Source of the DNA: Sphingobium subterraneum
Lineage (GTDB): Bacteria > Pseudomonadota > Alphaproteobacteria > Sphingomonadales > Sphingomonadaceae
Assembly: GCF_014199435.1 (NCBI RefSeq)
Contig: NZ_JACIJP010000003.1
Coordinates: forward strand, 186,001-250,000
DNA: 64,000 nucleotides
Direction: 5' to 3'
The position numbers and the translations under genes were made by a program. Positions 10,281 to 19,469 of this stretch are shown here, piece after piece. The notes under the pieces are model-generated. The model was not told the DNA's origin and made no database searches. It was given only the letters and a program-made list of their open reading frames with translations. Numbering within the stretch: position 1 is the stretch's first letter; the number at the start of each line of letters is the position of its first letter.

Positions 10281-10373
10281 CGGTGGGAGCCGAACGACCC
10301 GCGGCAAAATCGTTGTGGCTGCTTCCGTCAGGATCTGACCAGGTTGGCGACGACCACGTCCGCCCGACTCCCG
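10281..10373 (-). ncRNA. ffs: signal recognition particle RNA (4.5S type)
   Basis: Minus-strand reading has the hallmark asymmetric/symmetric loop block (CCTGGTCAGATCCTGACGGA, then AGCAGCC; about 10343-10318), the Ffh-binding site of small bacterial SRP RNAs. The flanks pair: GGGAG (10372-10368) with CTCCC (10289-10285), and the inner sequences on either side pair mostly through G-C and G-U. About 93 bases in total. The apical loop differs slightly from the common GGAA form, giving a TGACGGA sequence. Exact ends are estimated from the helix. Not protein-coding in any frame. Confidence 0.85.
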
Positions 10374-10457
10374 GACGCGCATATGGCCGGGACCGGGCGA
10401 TATTGCAAGGCGGCAGGAAAATCCCCGCCCTGCTCGTTTCCGTATGTCGATCCGCCC

Positions 10458-11219
10458 TTAGCGCGGAGCCATGCGGATCGCGCCGTCGAGACGAATGGTC
10501 TCGCCATTGAGCATCGGGTTGATGACGATGCTTTCCACGAGCATCGCATATTCCTCTGGCCTGCCAAGGCGGCTGGGGTGCGGCACCTGCTGGCCCAGCG
10601 AATCCTGCGCGGCCTGCGGCAGGCCCGCGAGCATCGGCGTCCAGAATATACCCGGCGCGATCGTCACGACACGGATGAGCGACTGTGCGAATTCCCGCGC
10701 AAGGGGGAGCGTCATGCCGACCACGCCGCCCTTTGACGCGGCATAGGCCACCTGCCCGATCTGCCCGTCGAACGCCGCAACCGATGCGGTGTTGACGATG
10801 ACGCCGCGTTCCTCACCCAATGCTTCGGCCTGCTGCAGGCGGGCGGCAAAGCGCGAAGCGACAAGGAAGCTACCGACCAGATTGATCTCGACCGCCTTGC
10901 GAAAACTCTCCATCGGATGCGGCACAAATTCGCGCCCCACCGCCTTGATCGCCGGGGCAACGCCCGCGCAGTTAACGAGAATACGCGCAACGCCATGCGC
11001 CGCCTGCGCGGCATCCAGCCCCGCGTTGACGCTCGCTTCATCCGTGACGTTGACCGACTGGAACAGGCCACCGATCTCCTGCGCGACGCCTTCGCCGACC
11101 TCCGCATTCAGATCGAATAACGTGACTTTTGCGCCCATCGCCGCCAGTTTTCGCGCGGTCGCTGCACCCAGCCCCGATGCGCCACCGGTCACGATGGCGG
11201 CCAAACCCTGTATCTGCAT
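10458..11219 (-). CDS. short-chain dehydrogenase, type-2 3-hydroxyacyl-CoA dehydrogenase-like
   Basis: 253 residues. The Rossmann motif TGGASGLG (residues 11-18), a following LFDLNAE loop whose Asp implies NAD preference, NCAGVAPA (about 83-90), NTASVAAF with the catalytic Ser, and YAASKGG (about 159-165) with the catalytic Tyr/Lys. The overall pattern is close to the human HSD17B10-type enzymes that oxidise 3-hydroxyacyl- or 2-methyl-3-hydroxybutyryl-CoA. It follows a thiolase by 13 bases in the same direction, so the pair probably performs the last two steps of a beta-oxidation-like route, such as isoleucine or short fatty-acid breakdown. Confidence 0.88.
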   Translation of the reverse strand: MQIQGLAAIVTGGASGLGAATARKLAAMGAKVTLFDLNAEVGEGVAQEIGGLFQSVNVTDEASVNAGLDAAQAAHGVARILVNCAGVAPAIKAVGREFVPHPMESFRKAVEINLVGSFLVASRFAARLQQAEALGEERGVIVNTASVAAFDGQIGQVAYAASKGGVVGMTLPLAREFAQSLIRVVTIAPGIFWTPMLAGLPQAAQDSLGQQVPHPSRLGRPEEYAMLVESIVINPMLNGETIRLDGAIRMAPR

Positions 11220-11232
11220 GTCCTGGTTCCTC

Positions 11233-12414
11233 TCAGATCAATTCGACCGCAACGGCCGTCGCCTCGCCGCCGCCGATGCACAGGCTCGCCACGCCGCGCT
11301 TCAATCCGCGGTGCTGGAGCGCGGCAATCAGCGTCGCCATAATCCGCGCACCGCTCGCGCCGATCGGGTGGCCCAGTGCCGTCGCGCCACCGTTGACGTT
11401 CAGCTTTTCCGCCGGAATGTTCAGCTCCCTGGCAGCGATCATCGCGACGACGGCGAACGCCTCGTTCACTTCAAACAGATCGACATCGTCCACACTCCAC
11501 CCGGCCTTGTCGAGAAGCTTGCGGATCGCAGGGACCGGCGCGGTGGTGAAGAGCCCCGGCTCATGCGCATGGGCGGCATGGGCGACCACGCGCGCCACCG
11601 GGCTAAGGCCGAGCGAGTCGGCCACGCTCTGCCGCGTCATTACCAGCGCCGCCGCGCCATCGGAGATGGACGATGCATTCGCCGCCGTGATCGTCCCATC
11701 CTTGGTAAAGGCGGGCTTGAGCGAAGGGATCTTTTCCGGGCGCGCCTTGCCGGGCTGCTCGTCGGTATCGACCACCGTGTCGCCACCGCGCGACGTGACC
11801 GTGACGGGTGCGATCTCTTTGGCAAAGGCCCCGCTGTCGATAGCCGCATTGGCGCGCTCCAGCGAACGGATCGCATAGGCGTCCTGCTCTTCGCGAGTGA
11901 ACTGATAGTCGCGCGCCGCATCCTCGGCGAACACGCCCATCGCCTTGCCCGGGGAATAGGCATCCTCCAGCCCGTCCATCATCATCGTGTCGATGATGCG
12001 ATCATGACCGATGCGCGCCCCCGCCCGGTGCTTGGGCAGGGCATAGGGCGCGTTGGTCATGCTCTCCATGCCGCCCGCCACAATCACATCGGCGCTTCCG
12101 GCCGCGAGCGCATCATGCGCCATGATCGCCGCCTGCATCCCCGATCCGCACATCTTATTGACGGTCGTTGCCTCGACGCTCAACGGAAGGCCCGCGCCCA
12201 GCGCCGCCTGCCGTGCAGGCGCCTGGCCCAGACCGGCGGGCAAAACGCAGCCCATATAGATCCGCTCGATTGCGTCCGGTGCGACGCCCGCGCGCTCGAC
12301 GGCCGCCTTGACGGAAGCCGCGCCCAGATCGGTCGCCTTTAACGCGGACAACGCGCCCTGAAACCCGCCCATCGGCGTGCGTGCGTAACTCAGGATGACG
12401 ACAGGATCGGACAT
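11233..12414 (-). CDS. acetyl-CoA acetyltransferase (thiolase)
   Basis: 393 residues from the ATG at 12414 (MSDPVVILSYARTP); AGGGAA is well spaced for this start and the upstream frame is not conserved-looking. It has all three catalytic blocks: the nucleophilic Cys in NKMCGSGMQA (about residue 88), the His in GGATALGHPIGASGARI (about 349), and the second Cys in SLCIGGGEATAV (about 379). Reversible Claisen condensation of two acetyl-CoA, or thiolytic cleavage of 3-ketoacyl-CoA. Its operon partner is the 3-hydroxyacyl-CoA dehydrogenase-like gene, which favours the degradative direction. Confidence 0.95.
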   Translation of the reverse strand: MSDPVVILSYARTPMGGFQGALSALKATDLGAASVKAAVERAGVAPDAIERIYMGCVLPAGLGQAPARQAALGAGLPLSVEATTVNKMCGSGMQAAIMAHDALAAGSADVIVAGGMESMTNAPYALPKHRAGARIGHDRIIDTMMMDGLEDAYSPGKAMGVFAEDAARDYQFTREEQDAYAIRSLERANAAIDSGAFAKEIAPVTVTSRGGDTVVDTDEQPGKARPEKIPSLKPAFTKDGTITAANASSISDGAAALVMTRQSVADSLGLSPVARVVAHAAHAHEPGLFTTAPVPAIRKLLDKAGWSVDDVDLFEVNEAFAVVAMIAARELNIPAEKLNVNGGATALGHPIGASGARIMATLIAALQHRGLKRGVASLCIGGGEATAVAVELI

Positions 12415-12608
12415 AAGCATTTCCCTGGCTTGAAAAAAGGCGCGCGGAATATGCAGACGCCGCGAGATCCCGCACATCTAGGCATAGCCCAAAAATAGTC
12501 AAGTACTACTGACCTATTTTCGGTGAACCGAGCGCCGACTTGACGAAGCGCCTGCCAAGCGGCACTGCACAGCCGCAGGGCAGACGCGGGGATCGCGCAA
12601 GCCCGCAT

Positions 12609-12695
12609 GCGGACGTGGCGAAATCGGTAGACGCAGCGGACTTAAAATCCGCCTCCCGTTTGGGAATGCGGGTTCAAGTCCCGCCGTCCGCACCA
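12609..12695 (+). tRNA. tRNA-Leu (anticodon TAA)
   Basis: An 87-base class II tRNA. The acceptor stem GCGGACG (12609-12615) pairs with CGTCCGC (12685-12691), then A73 and an encoded CCA (12693-12695). Anticodon TAA (12643-12645) lies in the loop closed by GCGGA/TCCGC. A long variable arm (CTCCCGTTTGGGAAT region) is present, as in leucine tRNAs, and the T-arm has GGTTCAAGTCC. Confidence 0.97.
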
Positions 12696-12705
12696 TTTTA
12701 TTGTT

Positions 12706-12839
12706 GGGCTTCAAGCGCTGGCGGCGACATCCGTCGCCTTGGCTTTCCTCGCAAAGCTCGGGCGGCCGTTCGGCCTTGCGAACCCGATGGGTCGAAGCTG
12801 TGGGGCCTCAAGCGCCGGTGGCGATATCCATCGCCGTGA
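12706..12839 (+). repeat. imperfect direct repeat after tRNA-Leu
   Basis: Two copies of a 37-base unit lie 97 bases apart (12706-12742 and 12803-12839). Each begins GGGC(T/C)TCAAGCGC and contains a small hairpin of the form GGCGA-CATCC-type loop-TCGCC. About 80% identical by eye. They follow the tRNA-Leu gene directly and fill the gap before the next gene. They may be remnants of an intergenic repeat family or a processing/termination region for the tRNA transcript. Confidence 0.6.
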
Positions 12840-12926
12840 CGTTCGTCGTATTAGCGGGTTGGCGCGGGGCGCGCGGCGCGATACACCGGGCGGACCCTCG
12901 TATACCGAACACAGGCTTTTGCCTCC

Positions 12927-14399
12927 ATGCCCGCTCGTTTCCTCCTTTCCCTCCTGGGACTGTTGCCGTTGGCGATGCTCAGCGCATGCGACCGGCAGAC
13001 GAACGACAGCCCCGTCGTGGTGAGCGTGATCGGCCGGACGCAGGAGATTGTCGAGCCGCTCACCAACAATGCGTCCACGGCGGGCCGGGTCACTCTGGGA
13101 GCAACGGCGCAGGGCCTCGTCAGCCTCGACATCGATGGTGAAGTCATTCCCGCGCTCGCGCAGCGGTGGATCGTTGAGGATGACGGGCGCAGTTACATCT
13201 TCCGTCTGCGCCGCGCCCAATGGGCCGATGGCGACCGGGTCGACGCGCGCGAGGTCGCCCGCCTGCTCGAAGCGCGCATCCGCGCCTGGTCGCTGCTCGA
13301 CCCTTATGGCAATATGGCGGCGGTCACCGACGTGCTGCCGATGACCACCGACGTGATCGAGATCCGCCTCGCCCAGCCACGTCCCAATTTCCTCGTCATG
13401 CTCGCTCAGCCGCAAATGGCGGTGGCGCGACGCAGCGGCGGCACCGGCCCCTATCTCAAGGAGCGGCGCGGCAACAGCCTCCACCTCCACCCCCTGCCCG
13501 ATCCTCTTGCCGACCCCGACGCCCCCAAACCCGAAGGCGAGACCCGTGACGATCGCATTCTCTATGGTGAGCGCGCCGCGCGCGCGGTGATGCGCTTCGT
13601 CAACGAGGAAGCCGACCTTGTGCTGGGGGGTACCATCGCCGATCTGCCCTATCTGTCGCTCGCCAATGTCGAGGGGCGCGCGGTGCGCATCGATCCGGTC
13701 GACGGTCTTTTCGGCCTCGCCGTGACCGGCAAGCGGGGTATCACGCAGGATCCGGGTATGCGCGAGGCGCTCGCGATGGCCGTCGACCGGCAGCAGCTTC
13801 CCCCTCTCTTTGCGATCTCCAACTGGACGGTCAGCGACCAGATTATCCCGAAGCAGTACAACCTGCCCCGCCCCCCCACCCGTCCGCGCTGGGGCGACAT
13901 GCCCATGGCCGACCGGCTCGCGCTGGCACGCGGCATCGTCACCCGTTGGAAATCGCAAAACGACGGCGAAACGCCCGTGATCAAGGTCACCATGCCCACC
14001 GGGCCGGGGGCAAGCCTCATTTTCCTCTCGATTGCCCGCGACTGGCGGCGCATCGGCATTCAGGTGGAGAAGGTCGAGAAAGGCGGCGATCTCACCCTGA
14101 TCGACGAGGTCGCGCCCTATGACAGCGCCTTCTGGTATCTTGGCCGGATCAGCTGCCGACGGCAGGTCCATTGCAACCCCCAAGCCGAACAGCGCCTGCA
14201 CGACGCCGCCACAGCGCCGACGCTCGACGAACGAATGGCGCGGCTGGCTGAAGCGGAAAGCCTGTTTCAGGCCGACGGGGGCTATATTCCGCTCGGTGCG
14301 CCGCTGCGCTGGTCGCTGGTCTCCCGCCGCCTCAACGGGTTCGAGCTCTCCCCACGGGGCAGTCACCCGCTCCAGCGCCTGTTCGCGCCGGAACGATAG
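12927..14399 (+). CDS. peptide/solute ABC-transporter binding lipoprotein (SBP_bac_5)
   Basis: 490 residues. The N-terminus has a signal sequence with a lipobox LSAC (Cys about residue 20), so it is probably tethered in the periplasm. The body follows the extracellular solute-binding protein family 5 pattern: early TLGATAQGLVSLD, ALAQRWIVEDDGRSYIFRLR, and later REALAMAVDRQQL. The usual ligand is oligopeptides or nickel, but this copy has no permease or ATPase genes beside it, so its transport partner, if any, is elsewhere. It ends one base before the stop of the convergent RNase T2 gene. Confidence 0.85.
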   Translation: MPARFLLSLLGLLPLAMLSACDRQTNDSPVVVSVIGRTQEIVEPLTNNASTAGRVTLGATAQGLVSLDIDGEVIPALAQRWIVEDDGRSYIFRLRRAQWADGDRVDAREVARLLEARIRAWSLLDPYGNMAAVTDVLPMTTDVIEIRLAQPRPNFLVMLAQPQMAVARRSGGTGPYLKERRGNSLHLHPLPDPLADPDAPKPEGETRDDRILYGERAARAVMRFVNEEADLVLGGTIADLPYLSLANVEGRAVRIDPVDGLFGLAVTGKRGITQDPGMREALAMAVDRQQLPPLFAISNWTVSDQIIPKQYNLPRPPTRPRWGDMPMADRLALARGIVTRWKSQNDGETPVIKVTMPTGPGASLIFLSIARDWRRIGIQVEKVEKGGDLTLIDEVAPYDSAFWYLGRISCRRQVHCNPQAEQRLHDAATAPTLDERMARLAEAESLFQADGGYIPLGAPLRWSLVSRRLNGFELSPRGSHPLQRLFAPER

Positions 14400-15116
14400 T
14401 CAGGATCGGATCCGCACCGGCTGGCGCCCATTCACGCCGGGCTTACCGGCTGGACAGGCCGTCGCGGCAAATCCTGTGCCAAGGCAGACCCACACTTCCT
14501 CCAGCCAGCCGCCCCGCCCCAGCTGCAAACGTATGGCGCTCCGCTCAATGCCGGGATTGCGCACCGAAAACGCATCAGCGACATCCGCCGCGGTCAGCGA
14601 TTTGCGCCGCACCAGCGCCTGCATATCCGGAAAGCGCAGCCGCTGGTACAGCCCCCGCGCCCGGTCGAAATACGCATCCGCGTCGCGCGCCATGCACGAT
14701 CCGTGCTTCGCCCATTCATGCTGCATCAGCTGCACGGACGGCGTAACGCACAGATTTTCGCCCAGTACCTGCGGCGGCACCAGCGGCGCGGCGGCACAGA
14801 ATTGTGGCCATTGCCGCCCCGTCCCTTCCGGCCACAGCCCATGCAGGATGAACCCGAACCGCCCGATCGCCCCGCCACACTGCATCGCCGCATCCCGACT
14901 GTACCGCGCAGGCCCGGCGCAGAATTGCGGGGTCCACGACAGGGTCAGCGTATAACCACCGATCGGCAGGACCCGCCGTGCTTCCCCTGGTCCGGGCAAC
15001 ACCGGACGCGGGCGCGGTAGGCTGTACGGGACGGCGCAGGCGGTCGCCTGCGCATGAGCGGCTACGGGCGAAAACCCGGCCAGCAGCAGGGCTACGGCCG
15101 CAGCCTTACACTTCAT
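14400..15116 (-). CDS. ribonuclease T2 family protein, secreted
   Basis: 238 residues with a clear signal peptide (residues 1-22, ending AHAQA). It has both catalytic segments of the T2 family: CAS I as FILHGLWPEG (about residues 89-98) and CAS II as HEWAKHGSC (about 133-141). Several cysteines could form the disulfides of periplasmic forms. It cuts RNA through 2',3'-cyclic phosphate products in the periplasm. Its ATG overlaps the end of nadC by 11 bases, so it is the last gene of the nad operon. Confidence 0.93.
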   Translation of the reverse strand: MKCKAAAVALLLAGFSPVAAHAQATACAVPYSLPRPRPVLPGPGEARRVLPIGGYTLTLSWTPQFCAGPARYSRDAAMQCGGAIGRFGFILHGLWPEGTGRQWPQFCAAAPLVPPQVLGENLCVTPSVQLMQHEWAKHGSCMARDADAYFDRARGLYQRLRFPDMQALVRRKSLTAADVADAFSVRNPGIERSAIRLQLGRGGWLEEVWVCLGTGFAATACPAGKPGVNGRQPVRIRS

Positions 15117-15966
15117 CGAAATCCAGGCCGATATCCGCCGCCGGAGCCGACTGGGTGAGCCGTCCGACGCTGATATAGGTGACGCCGCTCTCGGCGATCG
15201 CGCGGATCGTGTCGAGCGTCACTCCGCCCGAGGCTTCCGTGGGCACGCGCCCACCCACCAGCGTCACCGCGCCGCGTAACGTGGCCGGACCCATATTATC
15301 GAGCAACAGGTTGGTCGCGCCTGCGGCAAGCGCCGGTTCAATCTGGTCCACGCGATCTACTTCGACAATGATGCGCTCAACACCGGCAGCGACTGCGCGG
15401 CGCACCGCCTCGCCCACCGATCCGGCAACCGCGACATGATTGTCCTTGATCATCGCCGCATCGTACAGGCCCATGCGGTGGTTGGTCGCGCCGCCCATGC
15501 GCGTCGCATATTTCTCGAGCACCCGCAGTCCGGGGATGGTTTTGCGCGTGTCGAGCAAGATCGCGCCGGTCCCGGCGATCCGGTCGACATAGCTGCGTGT
15601 CATCGTCGCGATCCCGGTCAGGTGCTGCACGGTATTGAGCGCGGACCGCTCGGCCGTGAGCATCGCCCGCGCCTTGCCCCGGACGCGGAGCAGGTCCGTG
15701 CCGGCGGCGACCTTCTGCCCTTCCTCCACCAGGATTGTGACCTCAATATCCGGGTCGAGCGCCCGAAAGAACGCCTCGGCGAGGGGCAGGCCCGCAACGA
15801 CGGCAGCGTCGCGGCTGTCCATCACCCCAGAAAATAGCGCATCGGCCGGGATAACGCTTTCCGACGTCACGTCGCGCCCGCCCGCGCCGAGCGGCCCACC
15901 AAGATCTTCAGCAAGAGTGGACGCAATGAAAGCGGAAAGATCGAAGTTAGGAAGCAAGAAGGTCAT
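15106..15966 (-). CDS. nadC: nicotinate-nucleotide pyrophosphorylase (quinolinate phosphoribosyltransferase)
   Basis: 286 residues from the ATG at 15966, chosen because GGGAG is correctly placed, inside the end of the preceding gene; an ATG 6 bases earlier is also in frame. It makes nicotinate mononucleotide from quinolinate and PRPP. Family blocks: EDLGGPLGAGGRDVT, RSALNTVQHLTGIATMT (about 124-140), DTRKTIPGLRVLEKYA (about 156-171), GGATNHRMGLYDAAMIKDNH and ASGGVTLDTI. It is separated from nadA by a foreign-looking gene; nadB is not present in this window. Confidence 0.96.
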   Translation of the reverse strand: MTFLLPNFDLSAFIASTLAEDLGGPLGAGGRDVTSESVIPADALFSGVMDSRDAAVVAGLPLAEAFFRALDPDIEVTILVEEGQKVAAGTDLLRVRGKARAMLTAERSALNTVQHLTGIATMTRSYVDRIAGTGAILLDTRKTIPGLRVLEKYATRMGGATNHRMGLYDAAMIKDNHVAVAGSVGEAVRRAVAAGVERIIVEVDRVDQIEPALAAGATNLLLDNMGPATLRGAVTLVGGRVPTEASGGVTLDTIRAIAESGVTYISVGRLTQSAPAADIGLDFDEV

Positions 15967-16681
15967 GACCAATCTCCCAAAGCGCTCTCATGGCCTCCAA
16001 TTTCAATTGGGCAGGCTCGTGCTCTAGTCGCATAATAGTTGTAGGTGCTTTGGCTGCTAGACCATTGAAAAATTGACCAACAATCCAAACTCCCTGATCA
16101 TCTACAGCGATTAGCCGGTCGTGAATAGCGGATGGCTCAGTCAATCGTACTTCTAACGGCCTCGCCTGACCAAACTGTTCTACCCACCGATCGACGGCAA
16201 CTTTCAGGGTTGCCTTCACTTTTTGTCGTGCCGACAAGATTCTGATGCTTACTCCCTCGCGTATTGTGCGTGCAAACTCATTGAGTAGTTTCTCGTCAGA
16301 ATAGGGGTCTACAAAGAGCACTGATAGATTTGCGTCTGAGACAATTTTGTCGATCTGCATCAGCGCGTCAAAAGGAGACGCCGCAGGCAAAAAGGAACCC
16401 CTAGACGGCGTTCCAATCTTCTCTTCAGCCCGCGCCAAAGCAGTATTCAATAATATAGAAATTTTTCTGGCGTTGCTCGAGCGAAGGATACCATCCATCC
16501 CTTGGGCAGCGACCTTCAGCATAGCAAATTCTACAGTATCGAGAAATGGCTCGGATCTGACGATCGCCCTGCCCAGCCATCTATGTTCTTCAACATCAAA
16601 GGGAGCATTTCTATTTGATAAAGTAGTCGGCATTTCGGCGACCAGTTGCCCAAGCAAAGCATATCCTGTCTGCTCGTCCAT
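15947..16681 (-). CDS. unknown protein with PLD-like C-terminal domain inserted in nad operon
   Basis: 244 residues from the ATG at 16681. The first ~120 residues look alpha-helical and match no family I know. The C-terminal half reads like a phospholipase-D fold: LSVLFVDPYSDEKLLNEFA, then VSIRILSA, then IHDRLIAVDD (an HxR-x4-D variant of the HxK-x4-D catalytic motif) and VGQFFNGLAAKAPTTI. Only one such motif is seen, so it would need to dimerise to be active. Start and stop are fused into the operon: TGATG with nadA and a 20-base overlap with nadC. Its GC content is visibly lower than its neighbours (26 of 60 bases in 16261-16320), which suggests acquisition. Function unknown; PLD-like domains occur in nucleases and defence proteins. 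Confidence 0.75.
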   Translation of the reverse strand: MDEQTGYALLGQLVAEMPTTLSNRNAPFDVEEHRWLGRAIVRSEPFLDTVEFAMLKVAAQGMDGILRSSNARKISILLNTALARAEEKIGTPSRGSFLPAASPFDALMQIDKIVSDANLSVLFVDPYSDEKLLNEFARTIREGVSIRILSARQKVKATLKVAVDRWVEQFGQARPLEVRLTEPSAIHDRLIAVDDQGVWIVGQFFNGLAAKAPTTIMRLEHEPAQLKLEAMRALWEIGHDLLAS

Positions 16682-17676
16682 CACCGCGCCCCCAGATCCC
16701 CCTGCCCCACGGTTCCGCTCGCCATCTCGAGCATGCGATCCAGGCTCTTCTTCGCCGCCAGGCGCAGCTCTTCGTCCATCTCCACGCGCGGCGTCAGGTC
16801 GCGGAGCGCGAGGTACAGCTTCTCCAGCGTGTTGAGCGCCATATAGGGGCAGATGTTGCAGTTGCAGTTCCCGTCCGCGCCCGGCGCGCCGATGAAGGTC
16901 TTCTCCGGCATGGCGAGCTGCATCTGGTGGATGATGTGCGGCTCGGTCGCGACGATCAGCGTGTCGCCCGTCATATCCTTCGCATATTGCAGGATGCCGC
17001 TGGTCGACCCGACATAATCGGCATGCTCGACGATATGCGCGGGGCATTCCGGGTGCGCGGCGACGGGCGCGTCGGGGTGCTGCGCCTGCAGCTTCACCAG
17101 CTCGGTCTCGCTGAACGCCTCGTGCACGATGCACACGCCCGGCCACAGCAGCATGTCGCGCCCGGTCTTGCGCGCGAGATAGCCGCCCAGATGCTTGTCC
17201 GGGCCGAAGATGATCTTCTGCTCCGGCGGGATCTGCGCAAGGATCTTTTCCGCCGACGATGACGTGACGATGATGTCGCTGAGCGCCTTCACCTCGGTCG
17301 AGCAGTTGATGTAGGTGAGCGCAATATGGTCCGGGTGCTCCGCACGGAACGCGGCGAACTTGTCGGGGGGACAGCTGTCCTCCAGCGAGCATCCGGCGTC
17401 CATGTCCGGCAGCACGACGATTTTTTCGGGCGACAGGATTTTCGCCGTTTCCGCCATGAAGCGCACGCCGCAAAACGCGATTACGTCCGCATCGGTCGCC
17501 GCCGCCTTGCGCGAGAGTTCCAGCGAATCGCCCACGAAATCAGCAAGATCCTGAATTTCGGGCCGCTGATAATAATGGGCGAGGATGACGGCGTTGCGTT
17601 CCTTGCGCAGCCGGTTGATCTCGGCCAGCAGGTCCAGCCCCGCAAGGCTGCCGCCCATTCCACCACGTGCGTCCAT
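16681..17676 (-). CDS. nadA: quinolinate synthase A
   Basis: 331 residues. Condenses iminoaspartate with dihydroxyacetone phosphate to quinolinate using a [4Fe-4S] cluster. Family sequences include [19 protein letters not shown] (about residues 29-47), [47 protein letters not shown] and the C-terminal [14 protein letters not shown]. Candidate cluster cysteines lie in these segments. It starts 2 bases after the DUF4230 stop and its stop overlaps the next start (TGATG), so the whole block is one operon. Confidence 0.97.
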   Translation of the reverse strand: MDARGGMGGSLAGLDLLAEINRLRKERNAVILAHYYQRPEIQDLADFVGDSLELSRKAAATDADVIAFCGVRFMAETAKILSPEKIVVLPDMDAGCSLEDSCPPDKFAAFRAEHPDHIALTYINCSTEVKALSDIIVTSSSAEKILAQIPPEQKIIFGPDKHLGGYLARKTGRDMLLWPGVCIVHEAFSETELVKLQAQHPDAPVAAHPECPAHIVEHADYVGSTSGILQYAKDMTGDTLIVATEPHIIHQMQLAMPEKTFIGAPGADGNCNCNICPYMALNTLEKLYLALRDLTPRVEMDEELRLAAKKSLDRMLEMASGTVGQGDLGAR

Positions 17677-17677
17677 G

Positions 17678-18304
17678 TCATTCTTGTCCTTCTTCGTCGG
17701 CGAAATGCGCCTTCACACTGGCCTTTATCTTGGCCGCGGCCAGCGGCATAGCAAAACTGCGCTCGATCGCATTGCGGGCAGCGTCGCGGGCGAGCCGCAT
17801 CGGCACCGCCTCCCGCGCCTGAATCAGCAGCTCGGCCTGTCCGCGTATCTTGTTCGCCTCATCCAGCGTCGCCTTGGCATCGGTGAGGCTCAGCAAGATC
17901 CCGCCCTGTCCAAAGGTACGGATGCCATTCAAATCAACCTCCGGCCCCGACAGGATCAAGGGCGGCAGTCTGACGGAGAGGGTCTTGGTCTTTTCGTCCC
18001 ACTTCACATCCTGCCGCTTGATGGCGTTGAGATCGATCTCGTACCGCACGAGGCCAGGCAGGATCATCGTCCGCTCGGCGGTCAGGCCGAGCCGTTCCTG
18101 CTTGGTCGTCACCACCGCGACGAACCGCGCAACGAAGGGCGTCAGCCGCGCCTGCTCCTTGAGGCCCGTCAGGCTCGACGTGGCAATGGTCTCGACCTGA
18201 CCCGTGACCTTCTCGTTCAACATCTGCTGGATATAATAAGCTCCGCCGAACGCCGCCCCGAACAGCACCAGCGCCAGCACCCCCAGCCCGATCCATTTCT
18301 TCAT
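17678..18304 (-). CDS. DUF4230 membrane-anchored protein
   Basis: 208 residues from the ATG at 18304, which overlaps the preceding stop as ATGA; the longer frame adds a non-conserved leader. One N-terminal membrane helix (about residues 4-24: [18 protein letters not shown]) and then a soluble domain, probably outside the cytoplasmic membrane. The sequence resembles DUF4230 proteins: [26 protein letters not shown] and [15 protein letters not shown]. The biochemical role is unknown. Co-transcribed with an MBL hydrolase and the nad genes. Confidence 0.8.
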   Translation of the reverse strand: MKKWIGLGVLALVLFGAAFGGAYYIQQMLNEKVTGQVETIATSSLTGLKEQARLTPFVARFVAVVTTKQERLGLTAERTMILPGLVRYEIDLNAIKRQDVKWDEKTKTLSVRLPPLILSGPEVDLNGIRTFGQGGILLSLTDAKATLDEANKIRGQAELLIQAREAVPMRLARDAARNAIERSFAMPLAAAKIKASVKAHFADEEGQE

Positions 18305-19200
18305 GCCCCCGCAGTCTCCCACCGATCATCGATCGTCTTCTGCACCAGCCCCCGTTGCGTCAGGTCGATCAGATGCGCCAGCACCGATCGCGCCGCCGCC
18401 GGATGAAGGCGGGTATCGACCCCCTTGTACATCGCCGCGACCATATCCGCTATGCTCGCGCCCTGGCCCTTCGCGGACGCGATATGGCGCAGGATCTGGC
18501 CCTCGCGGCTCTTGCGGTGGCCCATCATCCCGCGGGCAAGCCGCTGCGGCGTGTCCACGGGGTCGCCATGGGCCGGGTAATAGATCGCATCGTCCCGGTC
18601 GGCCAGCCGCTGCATCGATCGCATATAGTCGCCCATATCGCCGTCCGGTGGCGAAACGATCGTCGTCGACCAGCCCATGATGTGATCGCCGGTGAACAGC
18701 GCGTTTTCTTCCCGCAAATGGAAACAGAGGTGGTTGGACGTGTGGCCCGGCGTCGCCACCGCCTCGATTGTCCAGCCCGTCCCGGCAATCCGATCGCCGT
18801 CACGCAGGACCCGGTCGGGCGCGTAATCCGCATCGAACGCGGCATCCGCGCGCGGTCCGTCGTCTTCCATCGTCAGCGGCGCACAACCGATGATCGGCGC
18901 TCCCGTTCGCGCGGCAAGCGGCGCGGCGGCTGGACTGTGATCGCGGTGAGTATGGGTGCACAGGATCGCCGTCACAGGCCGATCCGCGATCGCGCGCACC
19001 AACGCGTCGAGATGATCCGCATCCGCCGGGCCGGGATCGATCACCGCGACATCTGCGCTACCAACCAGATAGCTTTGCGTGCCGGTAAAGGTGAAGGCCG
19101 ACGGGTTCGGCGCCAGAACCCGGCGCACCAGCGGCGAGAGTGTCATCGCCTCTCCCGCAGGGAGGGTGGAAATGTCAAAGGGTGCGTCCATGCTTCCCAT
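18301..19200 (-). CDS. MBL-fold metallo-hydrolase (LACTB2-like)
   Basis: 299 residues. Metallo-beta-lactamase fold with the metal site THTHRDHSPAA (about residues 82-92), a second His in GHTSNHLCF, a metal-bridging Asp in FTGDHIMGW, and His in AHGDPVD. A C-terminal winged-helix-like segment (RILRHIASAKG to VLAHLIDLTQRGLV) resembles LACTB2-type enzymes, which act on RNA or glutathione-like thioesters. Substrate not determinable. It heads the operon that runs into nadA; the 269 bases upstream (19201-19469) probably hold its promoter but I see no clear element there. Confidence 0.88.
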   Translation of the reverse strand: MGSMDAPFDISTLPAGEAMTLSPLVRRVLAPNPSAFTFTGTQSYLVGSADVAVIDPGPADADHLDALVRAIADRPVTAILCTHTHRDHSPAAAPLAARTGAPIIGCAPLTMEDDGPRADAAFDADYAPDRVLRDGDRIAGTGWTIEAVATPGHTSNHLCFHLREENALFTGDHIMGWSTTIVSPPDGDMGDYMRSMQRLADRDDAIYYPAHGDPVDTPQRLARGMMGHRKSREGQILRHIASAKGQGASIADMVAAMYKGVDTRLHPAAARSVLAHLIDLTQRGLVQKTIDDRWETAGA

Positions 19201-19469
19201 GTGCCATCTCGCGAGGATTATTCAAGCGCACGGAAAAAACAGGTAAAATTCGTCGGAATATTTTACAGCGCCTATGCAGCTAAATTGGCGTTAACCATCG
19301 CCATCCGCAGCAAAGCGTCGATCCCCGAATCTGGCACGAAGCCTGCGTCTCTTTCGGCATACCCGTTCAATATAGGGGGATGCCGGCGCCACAATCTCCG
19401 CGACGCATCCCCCGCCCGGGTTTCCCAAAGTTCCAGTGTTTACAGCCGGTATTCGTAACGAGCGCGCGA

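Noticed and set aside
12711..14366. A 551-codon minus-strand frame opposite the binding lipoprotein
   Set aside because: It has no domain or signal and mirrors a clear plus-strand gene with a lipobox.
15947..17473. A 508-codon minus-strand frame across nadA and the PLD-like gene
   Set aside because: Its first half is out of frame with nadA, a certain gene; only the part from 16681 is coding-like.
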